From contig QKBC01000009.1 in the NCBI GenBank assembly GCA_003246205.1, positions 1-64,000 of the forward strand: a stretch of DNA of 64,000 nt. The letters run 5' to 3'. The position numbers and the translations under genes were made by a program. Below, in pieces: positions 17,301-25,642 of the stretch; the stretch's first letter is position 1; each line of letters begins with the position of its first letter. The notes under the pieces were generated by a model that saw only the letters and a program-made list of their open reading frames with translations, was not told where the DNA came from and did not search any database. This DNA is from Flavobacterium haoranii (lineage in GTDB: Bacteria > Bacteroidota > Bacteroidia > Flavobacteriales > Flavobacteriaceae).

Positions 17301-19187
17301 GCGCAATTGTTTTGGTTCTTTTTGGAAGAAAGCGAAAAATCGTATTACGAAAAGCAATTCCAAGCCATTGAATTATTGAAGCAAACGTTCAAAAACACCG
17401 AGCAATTCAAATATTTGAACAAACAGCTTTCGGAAAAAATTGAACTTTTTAAAACACAATTTGATCATTTTGGAACCATTTCGTCTTACAAAGCGGCTTC
17501 TTATCTTAAAAAAGAAAACAGAAACGCATTCACGGTAAACGACGAAGCCAATACACATTATCAAAGTTTTGTGAAAAATCTAAAGGAACAAGGTAAAGAT
17601 TTGGTTTTTTTTCAACGAATTGAAGATTTGTATCCGTTTCCTTCCGCGTGTTTTGATATCGTATTCAATGCTGTAAAAACCTATCTGTTAGAGCAAGATA
17701 TTACCACAGCAGAAGGAACTTTAGACGAAACGGCTGTGTTTTTATTGGTGCATAATTTGAAATCAAATCAAGTGGTAAAAACCAATGCTTCAGGAGAATT
17801 GAGTGCTTTTAAAACGTTGCAAAAAGAAGAAATTTACACTTTGAATTTTCATCAATTCAGTCAAAAACTGGAATATTACATTGAGAAAATTCAACCTAAG
17901 TTTTTGGAATTCCAACAGTTGAAAAAACATTGGGTTGCCGACAAAAGAAAGCAGTTCAAATTGGAAACGTTCAGTACGCAGGTGTTGACTTCTTTCATCA
18001 GAAATAAATTGATTAACGAAGTCTATTTTCCTTTAATCGGTGCCAATTTAGCGAAACAAATCGGTGCGACAGGAGAAACAAAACGAACAGACCGAATGGG
18101 AATGTTGTTGTTGGTTTCGCCTCCGGGTTATGGAAAAACGACTTTGATGGAATATTTAGCCGACCGAATGGGATTGGTTTTTATGAAGATTAACGGACCT
18201 TCTTTGGGACACGAGATCACATCAACCGATCCGAGTGAAGCAAAAAATGCGGGAGCCAAACAAGAATTGGAAAAACTGAACTTAGCTTTTGAAATGGGCG
18301 ACAATGTAATGTTATATTTAGATGATATTCAGCATTGTAATCCTGAATTTTTACAAAAGTTTATTTCTTTGGCCGACGGACAACGAAAAATTGAAGGTAT
18401 TTTTAACGGCGAAGCCAAAACTTACGATTTGCGTTCCAAACGTTTTTGTTTGGTTATGGCCGGAAATCCGTATACCGAAAGTGGTGAAAAATTCCAAATT
18501 CCGGATATGTTAGCCAACCGTGCTGATACGTATAATTTAGGGGAAATCTCAGGCGTAAATGCTGAATTGTTTGATTTGAGTTTGATTGAAAACTCCATTT
18601 TATCCAATTCGTTTATGACGCGTTTGACTCAAGCGGGAATGAAAAATCTTTACGAAGTATACGATGGCATTGTTCATAACAATCCGAATGTTGCTGTTGA
18701 CGGAAATTTTACGACTCAAGAAATTGAAGATTTTAAAAACGTTTTGGAAAAAATTATTCAAGTACGTAATACGGTTATCAAAGTGAACGAAATGTACATT
18801 CAATCGGCAGCAATGGCAGATGAATACCGTTCGGAACCGATTTTTAAATTACAAGGTTCGTATCGGGATATGAATAAATTAGTGGCCAAAATTGAACCGA
18901 TTCACACAGATAAAGAAGTTGAACAAATTGTTTTATCGCATTATAAAAATGAATCGCAAACCTTGACCACAGGCGCAGAAGCCAATCTTTTGAAATTGAA
19001 AGAAATCATGCAAATTCAAAGTGAAACTGAAAAAGCGCGTTGGGAAGAAATCAAAACGATTTTCAAGAAAAACAATCGTTTGAAAAGTTTTGGAGGAAAC
19101 GACAAAATGAATCAGGTTGTTGCTTTACTGGAAGATTTTGCAGAAGGTTTGAATGGTATTAAAAATGTGTTATCAGACAAAAAGTAA
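14373..19187 (+). CDS. giant AAA+ ATPase of the DUF3686 ('DNA repair ATPase') type
   Basis: A 1604-residue protein. The first 1200 residues or so hold the DUF3686-type region (beta-rich start, with long helical stretches about 480-800) and no motif I can assign a reaction to. The AAA+ module is near the C-terminus: Walker A PPGYGKTT (1250-1257), Walker B LYLDDIQH with Asp1317/Asp1318, sensor-1 region VMAGNPY. No signal peptide or membrane helix is visible. The 'DNA repair' label in databases is, as far as I know, not experimentally based. Its position behind the PspA/flotillin genes suggests a membrane-stress role, perhaps remodelling PspA polymers as Vps4 does for ESCRT-III; this is inference. 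Confidence 0.8.
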   Translation: MSSESMQNGTYEIIQKRLNEQKNELSKRIFQLDEERKKIFGGVEYNLIANERLSTEQSCKIRDIISLGTTCLVGHQTHLGLKTEIALEDVFSMYTFTNNHFEPQPLTWLQDQTFIDEFKNLYKYYRNTTFVKFFIANNFLYFVFQLSSSPSDIKAFKWLIKDETLVFVDARSAAEVKFPNQHEFQWTKATRDMQRTGAHPHVSLADKVFVEAIGGDITVKVEDNTQTGKGIYSEDVIHKDQTLDDAEIHFFDYHNLLVFKIKPYLESERYFIYNHKEKKVARIDSLEYSAVLLPENQGLIFPNGFALQTGEIKVLESENRPVYFYKKISGINGENFLYVFYDQEQHEYLLIPYNIIKQAIETPIQCSGFTLFEDGKMCYFRGNEDTKHHLVQIWQTPFTKDVVVNEQNKDNILYKVGNKDLVRLMAECQELQVFLSKKDTYNGLYNEIVKQTTTILDSYYFLQDKGVFSINEPLSEIRNIAHTAINEFEKVQEIKKKTAVALDEIHQKFQNKISELNYQSYTNLQQYIVSLAEIRSLRGEMISAKDLQYADVKQIEVWETELGILADELATNCVSFLLEPQALAPYQETIDSLSAEITHLTKTIQGKEIEKNLDNLANQLELLVDIVNNLKIEDASHSTQIIENISVLFSLINQERIALNNKKRELSGKELAADFKAQVTLFDQTAINFYELANTPDKCQDFLNKLAIQLEEMEAKYVDFDEFIQVIGEKREEIYQQFQTKGVQLTEARNKRTTNLFQSAERILKGLANKVASFATEIEINGYFASDLMIEKVRDIAQQLKDLNDANKSEELLTQLKTAQQEAIRKLKDRNEIYEDGENIIALGNYKFAVNKQKLDLTLVTKNNQYFYHLTGTNFYQPIEYQEIDSFKDVWNQEFVTENQSVKKIEYIAWNVFLKNPDVGTEKTNRAAIEEFFANHFGEGLVKGVHDEDALQIVTKLQQLNNQLGLLRYSPSERALAQLFWFFLEESEKSYYEKQFQAIELLKQTFKNTEQFKYLNKQLSEKIELFKTQFDHFGTISSYKAASYLKKENRNAFTVNDEANTHYQSFVKNLKEQGKDLVFFQRIEDLYPFPSACFDIVFNAVKTYLLEQDITTAEGTLDETAVFLLVHNLKSNQVVKTNASGELSAFKTLQKEEIYTLNFHQFSQKLEYYIEKIQPKFLEFQQLKKHWVADKRKQFKLETFSTQVLTSFIRNKLINEVYFPLIGANLAKQIGATGETKRTDRMGMLLLVSPPGYGKTTLMEYLADRMGLVFMKINGPSLGHEITSTDPSEAKNAGAKQELEKLNLAFEMGDNVMLYLDDIQHCNPEFLQKFISLADGQRKIEGIFNGEAKTYDLRSKRFCLVMAGNPYTESGEKFQIPDMLANRADTYNLGEISGVNAELFDLSLIENSILSNSFMTRLTQAGMKNLYEVYDGIVHNNPNVAVDGNFTTQEIEDFKNVLEKIIQVRNTVIKVNEMYIQSAAMADEYRSEPIFKLQGSYRDMNKLVAKIEPIHTDKEVEQIVLSHYKNESQTLTTGAEANLLKLKEIMQIQSETEKARWEEIKTIFKKNNRLKSFGGNDKMNQVVALLEDFAEGLNGIKNVLSDKK

Positions 19188-19189
19188 AA

Positions 19190-19219
19190 AGAAAAGACCT
19201 CAAATTGAGGTCTTTTTTT
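19190..19219. terminator. bidirectional terminator after the AAA+ ATPase gene
   Basis: A near-perfect 12-base inverted repeat (aaaagacctcaa / ttgaggtctttt) with T tails on both strands, placed between two convergent genes. Confidence 0.85.
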
Positions 19220-19221
19220 AT

Positions 19222-20619
19222 TTAATTCGGTAAAATTTTCCCGGGATTCATAATGTTATTCGGATCAAAAAGTTGCTTGATTCCTTTCATTAAATTCAAA
19301 CTTGTTTCGTTAAAAATGATTGGCATAAAATCTTTTTGTACGTAGCCAATGCCATGTTCGCCCGATAATGTTCCGTTTAAAGATTTAGTCAATTCAAAAA
19401 TCTCAACAATTCCTTTTCTGACTTCCGTTTGCCACTGCTCATCCGTTAAATTTCCTTTGATGATGTTGACGTGTAAATTCCCATCGCCGGCATGTCCGTA
19501 ACAAACCGATTGGAAACCATATTTTTTACCGGCTTCTTTAATTCCTTTTAACAACGTAGGCAATTCATAGCGCGGCACAACCGTATCTTCTTCTTTATAA
19601 ACAGAATTGGCTTTAACAGCTTCGGCAACGCCACGACGCATTCTCCACAAAGCATTTTTTTGATCTTCGGTATCTGCAAACAGCACTTCGTCGACTTCAA
19701 ATTGTTCCACAACACTTAAAATTTTTTCGGCTTCCTGCATTAAAACTTCCGGATAATTTCCGTCGACTTCAATAAGCAAATGCGCTTGATGTTCGGGTTT
19801 TACCGTTACATTGATGTTGTCAATATATTTCACGGACCAGTCGATAGCGTCTCGTTCCATGAATTCTAAAGCGCTTGGCACAATTCCCGCTCTAAAAATA
19901 GCTGAAACGGCTTCGCAAGCTTGTTCGGCTTTGAAAAACGGAACCAACATCAAAACATTGAATTGGTTTTGTGGTAATAATTTCAAAACAATTTTGGTCA
20001 CAATTCCCAAAGTTCCTTCGCTTCCGACCATTAATTGCGTTAAGTTGTAACCTGTTGAGTTTTTTAACGTATTGGCACCCGTCCAAATGATTTCGCCATT
20101 AGGTAAAACTACTTCTAAATTTAAGACATAATCTTTGGTTACACCATATTTTACGGCTCGGGCACCACCGGAATTTTCGGCAATATTTCCGCCAATAAAA
20201 CAACTTCCCATACTACTGGGGTCAACCGGATAAAACAAACCTTTTTCGGCAACGGTATCGCGCAATATTTGAGTGATAACGGCAGGTTCAGTAATAACCT
20301 GAAGATTCTTTTCGTCTATAGATAAAATACTATTTAATCGCTCTGTAGAAAGTGCAATGCCACCGTGAATACTTAATGCACCACCGCTTAAACCGGTTCT
20401 TCCGCCAATGGGAATTACCGGAATTTTATATTGATTTGCCAATTGTACCACTGCCGAAATTTGCGCTGTATTTTCCGGTTTTACCACAACATGCGGTGGA
20501 AAATTATAATCTTCCGTTTCATCGTGGCCGTAATTTTTTCGGGTTTCAAGATCGGTAAAGATGAAATTTTCACCAACTATTTCGGTTAATTCATTGATAT
20601 GTTGAGCTGTTAATTCCAT
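19222..20619 (-). CDS. FAD-linked 2-hydroxyacid oxidase (GlcD/D-lactate dehydrogenase type)
   Basis: A 465-residue flavoprotein. The N-terminal half is the FAD-binding (PCMH/VAO) domain, with VIPIGGRTGLSGGA and the DPSSMGSCFIGGNIAENSGG stretch lining the cofactor. The C-terminal half is the FAD-oxidase substrate domain with CYGHAGDGNLHVN and NGTLSGEHGIG, which contain the His residues usual for 2-hydroxyacid substrates. The substrate is likely D-lactate or glycolate; no GlcE/GlcF subunits are beside it. It starts 1 base after the stop of the AEC transporter gene, so the pair is one operon and the transporter may carry the substrate or product. Confidence 0.9.
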   Translation of the reverse strand: MELTAQHINELTEIVGENFIFTDLETRKNYGHDETEDYNFPPHVVVKPENTAQISAVVQLANQYKIPVIPIGGRTGLSGGALSIHGGIALSTERLNSILSIDEKNLQVITEPAVITQILRDTVAEKGLFYPVDPSSMGSCFIGGNIAENSGGARAVKYGVTKDYVLNLEVVLPNGEIIWTGANTLKNSTGYNLTQLMVGSEGTLGIVTKIVLKLLPQNQFNVLMLVPFFKAEQACEAVSAIFRAGIVPSALEFMERDAIDWSVKYIDNINVTVKPEHQAHLLIEVDGNYPEVLMQEAEKILSVVEQFEVDEVLFADTEDQKNALWRMRRGVAEAVKANSVYKEEDTVVPRYELPTLLKGIKEAGKKYGFQSVCYGHAGDGNLHVNIIKGNLTDEQWQTEVRKGIVEIFELTKSLNGTLSGEHGIGYVQKDFMPIIFNETSLNLMKGIKQLFDPNNIMNPGKILPN

Positions 20620-20620
20620 A

Positions 20621-21532
20621 TTAAAATTGGAGTAAAATAAAATACCATAGTGCTAAGGTAACAAAAGAAAGCGGAATTCCGACGCCCACCATCATGTTAC
20701 TTAATTTGGGTTTTAAACCGTAACTAGAAGCTAAAATTGCCCCGGTAATCATAGGTGCCATTGCTGCTTCGATAATTGAAACATCAATCGGTAAACCATC
20801 GGCTCCTAAAACTAATTTGTAGAGTACAAAAAAGAACAAAGGTGTTATGATTAATTTAAAAAGTAAGCCAACGCCTAAAAAGGGCCAATGCAAACTTCTG
20901 CGTTCAAATTTTAACTGAAGCCCAACTGCTACTAAAGCAACTGGTGAAACTGTTGCGCCTACGCGTTGAAAAACACTTTGCAGATCTATTGGAAAATCTA
21001 CTTTAAAGAGATTCAACATCAAACCTAAGAAAAAGGCTAAAAAAGGTGGAAATTTTAAAATTTTGGTCAAAAGTGTTCTGGCACTTGGTGTTTCTTTTGA
21101 AAAACTCGTCGCTACAATAATTCCTAAAGTTGACATCACAACGAAAGAACCGGGTTGGTCTACAATAATAGCCGTTTCAATTCCTTCTTTTCCATATAGG
21201 GCTTCAATTACCGGAAAACCAACAAAAGAAGTATTGCCCAAACCACCTACTACAATTAGACATCCGATTAATTTTTTGGACCAACCTAATAATTTTCCCA
21301 ATCCGTAAAAAAAGATGAATGACAATCCAAACCCCAGCCAAGCAATTCCTAAAGGATATAACAAAGACATATTAAGTTCTATTTTTGGAATGTAATATAA
21401 CGCTATAGCCGGAATTGAGATGTAAATTACAAATTGGTTTAATGCTTGATGGGCATTTTTTGGAAAGGCAGGAACTTTTTGAAAAAGAACACCTAAGAGT
21501 AGGCATCCAAAAAGTAAAATAATATTATCCAT
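20621..21532 (-). CDS. AEC family transporter
   Basis: A 303-residue polytopic membrane protein of the auxin efflux carrier family, which in bacteria carries small carboxylates such as malate or lactate. About ten hydrophobic segments are visible, with the family's broken helices around YISIPAIALYYIP in the first half and AAMAPMITGAILASSYGL in the second. It is the first gene of an operon with the FAD-linked hydroxyacid oxidase immediately downstream (1-base gap), which fits uptake of a 2-hydroxyacid. The substrate is inferred from context only. Confidence 0.88.
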   Translation of the reverse strand: MDNIILLFGCLLLGVLFQKVPAFPKNAHQALNQFVIYISIPAIALYYIPKIELNMSLLYPLGIAWLGFGLSFIFFYGLGKLLGWSKKLIGCLIVVGGLGNTSFVGFPVIEALYGKEGIETAIIVDQPGSFVVMSTLGIIVATSFSKETPSARTLLTKILKFPPFLAFFLGLMLNLFKVDFPIDLQSVFQRVGATVSPVALVAVGLQLKFERRSLHWPFLGVGLLFKLIITPLFFFVLYKLVLGADGLPIDVSIIEAAMAPMITGAILASSYGLKPKLSNMMVGVGIPLSFVTLALWYFILLQF

Positions 21533-21698
21533 TTTATTGGGAGTTAGTCTAACAAAGTTACAGGAAACTATCGGTAAAGAAACCTAATTCTTCCATAAAG
21601 TTAGAAAAATTCAATAATGTTGAGTATTGATTTTGAATGAATAGTTGTGATTGTTTTATTTTACAGTTTTCAGTAATTTTACACAAAAACGTATTCAA

Positions 21699-22787
21699 GT
21701 GGCAAAGCACAGCAAAACTCCAACAGCTCTTTACGAAAAAGATGGCGTAAAACAACCCGATTTGGTTAGCCAATCGGTTGCGCAAAACGTAAAGCAATTT
21801 AGAAGGAAACAACCTTCTGCTAATGAATTAGTTGAAGGGATTTTGAAAGGCGATAAAATAGCGTTGAGTCGAGCAATAACTTTAATTGAAAGTACCAATA
21901 CGGAACATTTGGACAAAGCAAATGAAGTGATTCAAGGATGTTTGCCTCATGCCAACCAATCGGTTCGAATTGGAATTACTGGAGTTCCGGGTGTGGGAAA
22001 AAGTACGTTTATAGAAGCTTTTGGAAAATATTTGACTGCTATTGGTAAAAAAGTAGCTGTTTTAGCGGTCGACCCGAGTTCGTCTATTAGTCACGGAAGT
22101 ATTTTGGGTGATAAAACCCGAATGGAAGAATTGGTCAAAGACGAAAATGCGTACATTCGTCCGAGTGCTTCTGGAGATAGTTTAGGCGGTGTAGCCCGAA
22201 AAACAAGGGAAACTATCATTTTGTGTGAAGCTTGTGGTTTTGATACCATTATTATTGAAACGGTGGGTGTAGGCCAAAGTGAAACTGCGGTTCATAGTAT
22301 GGTTGATTTCTTTTTGTTGTTAAAAATTGCCGGTGCCGGCGATGAATTGCAAGGGATAAAACGCGGAATTATGGAAATGGCTGATACCATTGTGATTAAC
22401 AAAGCCGATGGCGATAATATTGCGAAAGCGAAGTTAGCCAAAACCGAATTTAACCGAGCATTGCATTTATTTCCGGCTAAAAACAGTGGTTGGATACCAA
22501 AAGTAACCACGTGTAGTGCTTACGAAAAAACAGGAATTGACCAAGTTTGGCAAATTATAGCCGAATATTTTGAATTAACGAAAGGAAACAACTATTTCGA
22601 ACACAAACGAAAAGAACAAAATCAATATTGGATGTTGGAAACCATAAACGAACAATTAAAAAACCGTTTTTACAGTCATCCGGAAATAAAAATCTTATTA
22701 GAACAAAACAAAAAAGCGGTGCAAAATAATGAATTATCACCTTTTGCAGCCGCTCAATTATTGTTAGAAAAATACTTTAATCTTTAA
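21699..22787 (+). CDS. meaB: methylmalonyl-CoA mutase-associated GTPase MeaB
   Basis: A G3E-type P-loop GTPase that loads and protects adenosylcobalamin in methylmalonyl-CoA mutase. P-loop GVPGVGKS is at 95-102; then come DPSSSISHGSILGDKTRM, IIETVGVGQSE and the NKAD base-recognition motif. GTG 21699 is chosen (362 residues) because the frame further upstream begins only at a TTG in a likely promoter stretch and family proteins start near here. The last codons (Asn-Leu-stop) come from sequence that belongs to the neighbouring delta-60 gene: a second copy of the meaB tail at 25555-25632 ends in Lys-stop instead. The two convergent genes overlap by 11 bases. The mutase genes are not in the window. 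Confidence 0.93.
   Translation: MAKHSKTPTALYEKDGVKQPDLVSQSVAQNVKQFRRKQPSANELVEGILKGDKIALSRAITLIESTNTEHLDKANEVIQGCLPHANQSVRIGITGVPGVGKSTFIEAFGKYLTAIGKKVAVLAVDPSSSISHGSILGDKTRMEELVKDENAYIRPSASGDSLGGVARKTRETIILCEACGFDTIIIETVGVGQSETAVHSMVDFFLLLKIAGAGDELQGIKRGIMEMADTIVINKADGDNIAKAKLAKTEFNRALHLFPAKNSGWIPKVTTCSAYEKTGIDQVWQIIAEYFELTKGNNYFEHKRKEQNQYWMLETINEQLKNRFYSHPEIKILLEQNKKAVQNNELSPFAAAQLLLEKYFNL
22706..22780 (+). repeat. 75-bp direct repeat, copy at the 3' end of meaB
   Basis: Matches 25555-25629 with seven substitutions and no gaps. The copy encodes the last complete MeaB codons (NKKAVQNNEL...LEKYF). It ends at base 22780, inside the stop codon of the convergent delta-60 gene. Confidence 0.9.
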
Positions 22788-25482
22788 TAAATTTCAATGT
22801 AAATTTATCGTTTATCGTAAGTATGTAATTTCCATTTGAAAGGGAAGAAATATTAATCATATCATTGTTCACTTCACCTGAAGAAATTAATTTACCATTC
22901 ATATCAAAAATTTGATATTTTGATGCTGTTACAAAACTATTTGCTTTAATATTTATGAAATCTTTAGCCGGATTCGGATAGAATGTAAACGTATTATTTT
23001 CAAAACCTGATGTACTTAAAACTGCATTCAAATGATATTTAGCCATCATATGGTCTACGGCGCTAGTTGTACTATCATACCAATATCCTGTAACGATAAG
23101 TTTTCCGTCTGAAGTTACAACAGCCGATACCGCTACATCTTCATTATTATCAAAGTCTGTAGTTACTATTCCAAAATTTCCAAAAGTAGAATCTAAAGTT
23201 CCATCGCTTTCATATCGAACCATTGCAAAATTTCTATCTGTATCTTGTGATGTTCCTATTAAAACAATTTTTTGACTAGTAGCATCGTAATAAATTTTTG
23301 AAGAATTATCGTTTCCTTCTACATAGGTTTCTACCATACCATTATAATCAAAACCTAAGTCAAGAGTTCCATCTGTATTTAATCTATAAAGTAGGAAGGA
23401 ATTACTAGTTTGATTTGTTTCGAAAGTTGCTAATACTTTATTATCGCTTTGAATTTCAATATCACCATTTGAATAGTAATCAACAACTTTGTTGGTATAG
23501 AATCTTCCACTACCATTGAACGTAGGATCTAAAAGACCAATTGAGTTAAACTTCAAAATTTCAGCTTGATAATCCCCAAAAGAATTTGAAACATACGCCA
23601 AAGCAATAATCTTATTATCGCTTAAAACTTCTATTGAAACTAAAGTTTCATTTAAACTACTTGAACCAAAATCGCTAACCCCATTTACACCAAATGAAGT
23701 ATCAAATGTTCCATCATCATTCAATTTTATTAAAGCAAAATCACTATTGTTGTTTTCAGGAAAATTGCGACCTGCTACAATAATTTTGTCATCTGAAAGT
23801 ACCTTAATATCATAAATCTCGCCTCCAAATGTTCCAGAAATACTTAAATCAGCTAAACCACCGTTACCAAAAGTAGGGTCTAAAGTTCCATCTTGATTCA
23901 GTCTAATTAAGATAAAACCAACACCTAAACTATTTCCGCCTAAAAGTATTTTACCATTGTTGTCCAATTCAATAGAATTTAATTCTCCTGCAGCTAAAAA
24001 ATATACCATTCTGCCATTTTCTCCAAATGTAGTATCTACAGTACCATCAGTATTATACCTTACTAAACTAGGATAATAATTGTCATTACTATAAACCATT
24101 CCTAAATTTAGTATTCTTCCATCCGATAAGATTGCAGAGTCAATAATATAATCATCTGAATCATAATCTAACTTAAAAGAATATTTTCCTGTTCCATTAA
24201 ATGATGTATCTAAACTTCCGTCAAGTACATTAATTTGAGTAACCGCAATTTTATCTTTATAAAAGGACTCATCTGTATTTCCTGCAATTATTATTTTATC
24301 ATTATAAAGTGATATTCCGCTTCCTACATCATCATAACTATAGAATGAAATAAAAACAGCTCCATCAGAATCGAACGTAGTATCTAGATTTCCACTTGTA
24401 TCAAAACGAATTAAAACCATATCTGCAGTATAGTAGGGACTGGTCATATTTTCTTCTGTACTTAATACTAAAATTTTATTGTCTGACTGCACTTTTATTT
24501 TTCCCTCAAATCTAGTGTCAATGTTAAAAGTTACAGTTGATAATCCGCCTGAGCCAAATGACGTATCATACGAACCGTCTGTATTCATTCTTATTACATA
24601 CAAGTAACTACTACCATTATAAAAATATCCCGTTAAAACAATTTTATTATCTACTTGTAAATCTATATCATAAAAATTATCACTAGTAGAGCCGGAAAAA
24701 CCAAAAATTTTATATCCCGTAGAATTAAAAGTGGTATCTAATGAACCGTTACTTGTATATCTTAATACAAAGATGTTAGAATCATTAGTTGAAGTTATAT
24801 AATCTCCACCTACTACAATTTTATCATCAGTTTGTATACTTATAGCTTTAGGCATATCCCTATGTTCAATATCTAAGTATACCTCTCCTCCACCTCCAAA
24901 AGTTGTATCAAGTATACCATTTGTATTAAATCTATATAATATTATATCTTGTTGAATATTATCAATATTTTCAATGGTCAAAAGCACAATTTTCCCTGTA
25001 GATTGTAATTCTAAGTCTACTACACTTCTCCCATATTGAGAAGGAGTTACTGAATAATAAGTACCATCAATTGCAAAACCTAAATCGGGAGTACCATCAG
25101 CATTATATCTAGCCATTGCTACCTCATTATTATAACTACTTCCAACCAAAATTTTACCATCTGCCTGAAGCTTTATTACATTGATTCCTTCAAGAAATGG
25201 ATGTACAATTTCACCGGTTGTGTTAAATGAAGTATCTAAAGACCCATCAGAGTTTAATCTGGTAATGAAGCCTTTCTTAGTAACTCCTGTATCAATTTCC
25301 CCTGCTAATAAAAGTTTTCCATCAGATTGTAAAACTTGACTATTAACGTTAAAGGCAGCATCTCCAAAGTTTGTTTTTACTTTTCCATTAGTACCAAAAC
25401 TAACATCTAAATCTCCTGGTTGCTGTGCATAAGAAAATAAAGAACCTAATAAAATAAGTGACGCGATGTATTTTTTTATCAT
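22777..25482 (-). CDS. delta-60 repeat surface protein with T9SS sorting domain
   Basis: A 901-residue secreted protein. Signal peptide: MIKKYIASLILLGSLFSYAQ. Then about 14 repeats of 50-60 residues, each with a core like LDTSFG / SDGKILVGG (delta-60 repeats), probably a beta-propeller or solenoid. The last 75 residues or so (FTFYPNPAKDFINI ... FTLKFIKD) are a type A T9SS C-terminal sorting domain, so the protein should cross the outer membrane and be anchored or released. No neighbouring gene is related to it. It interrupts the region between meaB and the duplicated meaB tail and looks inserted. Its role (adhesion, binding) is unknown. Confidence 0.92.
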   Translation of the reverse strand: MIKKYIASLILLGSLFSYAQQPGDLDVSFGTNGKVKTNFGDAAFNVNSQVLQSDGKLLLAGEIDTGVTKKGFITRLNSDGSLDTSFNTTGEIVHPFLEGINVIKLQADGKILVGSSYNNEVAMARYNADGTPDLGFAIDGTYYSVTPSQYGRSVVDLELQSTGKIVLLTIENIDNIQQDIILYRFNTNGILDTTFGGGGEVYLDIEHRDMPKAISIQTDDKIVVGGDYITSTNDSNIFVLRYTSNGSLDTTFNSTGYKIFGFSGSTSDNFYDIDLQVDNKIVLTGYFYNGSSYLYVIRMNTDGSYDTSFGSGGLSTVTFNIDTRFEGKIKVQSDNKILVLSTEENMTSPYYTADMVLIRFDTSGNLDTTFDSDGAVFISFYSYDDVGSGISLYNDKIIIAGNTDESFYKDKIAVTQINVLDGSLDTSFNGTGKYSFKLDYDSDDYIIDSAILSDGRILNLGMVYSNDNYYPSLVRYNTDGTVDTTFGENGRMVYFLAAGELNSIELDNNGKILLGGNSLGVGFILIRLNQDGTLDPTFGNGGLADLSISGTFGGEIYDIKVLSDDKIIVAGRNFPENNNSDFALIKLNDDGTFDTSFGVNGVSDFGSSSLNETLVSIEVLSDNKIIALAYVSNSFGDYQAEILKFNSIGLLDPTFNGSGRFYTNKVVDYYSNGDIEIQSDNKVLATFETNQTSNSFLLYRLNTDGTLDLGFDYNGMVETYVEGNDNSSKIYYDATSQKIVLIGTSQDTDRNFAMVRYESDGTLDSTFGNFGIVTTDFDNNEDVAVSAVVTSDGKLIVTGYWYDSTTSAVDHMMAKYHLNAVLSTSGFENNTFTFYPNPAKDFINIKANSFVTASKYQIFDMNGKLISSGEVNNDMINISSLSNGNYILTINDKFTLKFIKD

Positions 25483-25554
25483 TTTAAATATATTTATTTC
25501 GTGCGAAAATATAATTTTTTTTGGTTTAAAGAAGTAAAAATCCGCTTAATTATT

Positions 25555-25632
25555 AAACAAAAAAACGGTGCAAAATAACGAATTATCGTCTTTTGCAGCC
25601 GCTCAATTATTATTAGAAAAGTATTTTAAATA
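25555..25632 (+). pseudogene. duplicated meaB 3' end (last 25 codons and stop)
   Basis: Reads NKKTVQNNELSSF...LEKYFK then stop, parallel to the MeaB C-terminus. Against the copy at 22706-22780 there are seven differences in 75 bases: two change the residue (Ala/Thr, Pro/Ser) and five are silent third-position changes. It has no start or upstream part and is a leftover. Its own stop codon right after the Lys suggests this is the original end of meaB. Confidence 0.85.
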
Positions 25633-25642
25633 AACCATTCTT

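Noticed and set aside
21651..21698. Extra N-terminal 16 codons of MeaB
   Set aside because: They begin with TTG, are hydrophobic and unlike the basic N-termini of family members, and overlap a promoter-like stretch. GTG 21699 fits better.
25483..25642. tRNA or integrase remnant at the edge of the delta-60 insertion
   Set aside because: I looked for a cloverleaf or recombinase fragment near both meaB tails and saw neither. Only the duplicated meaB end is present.
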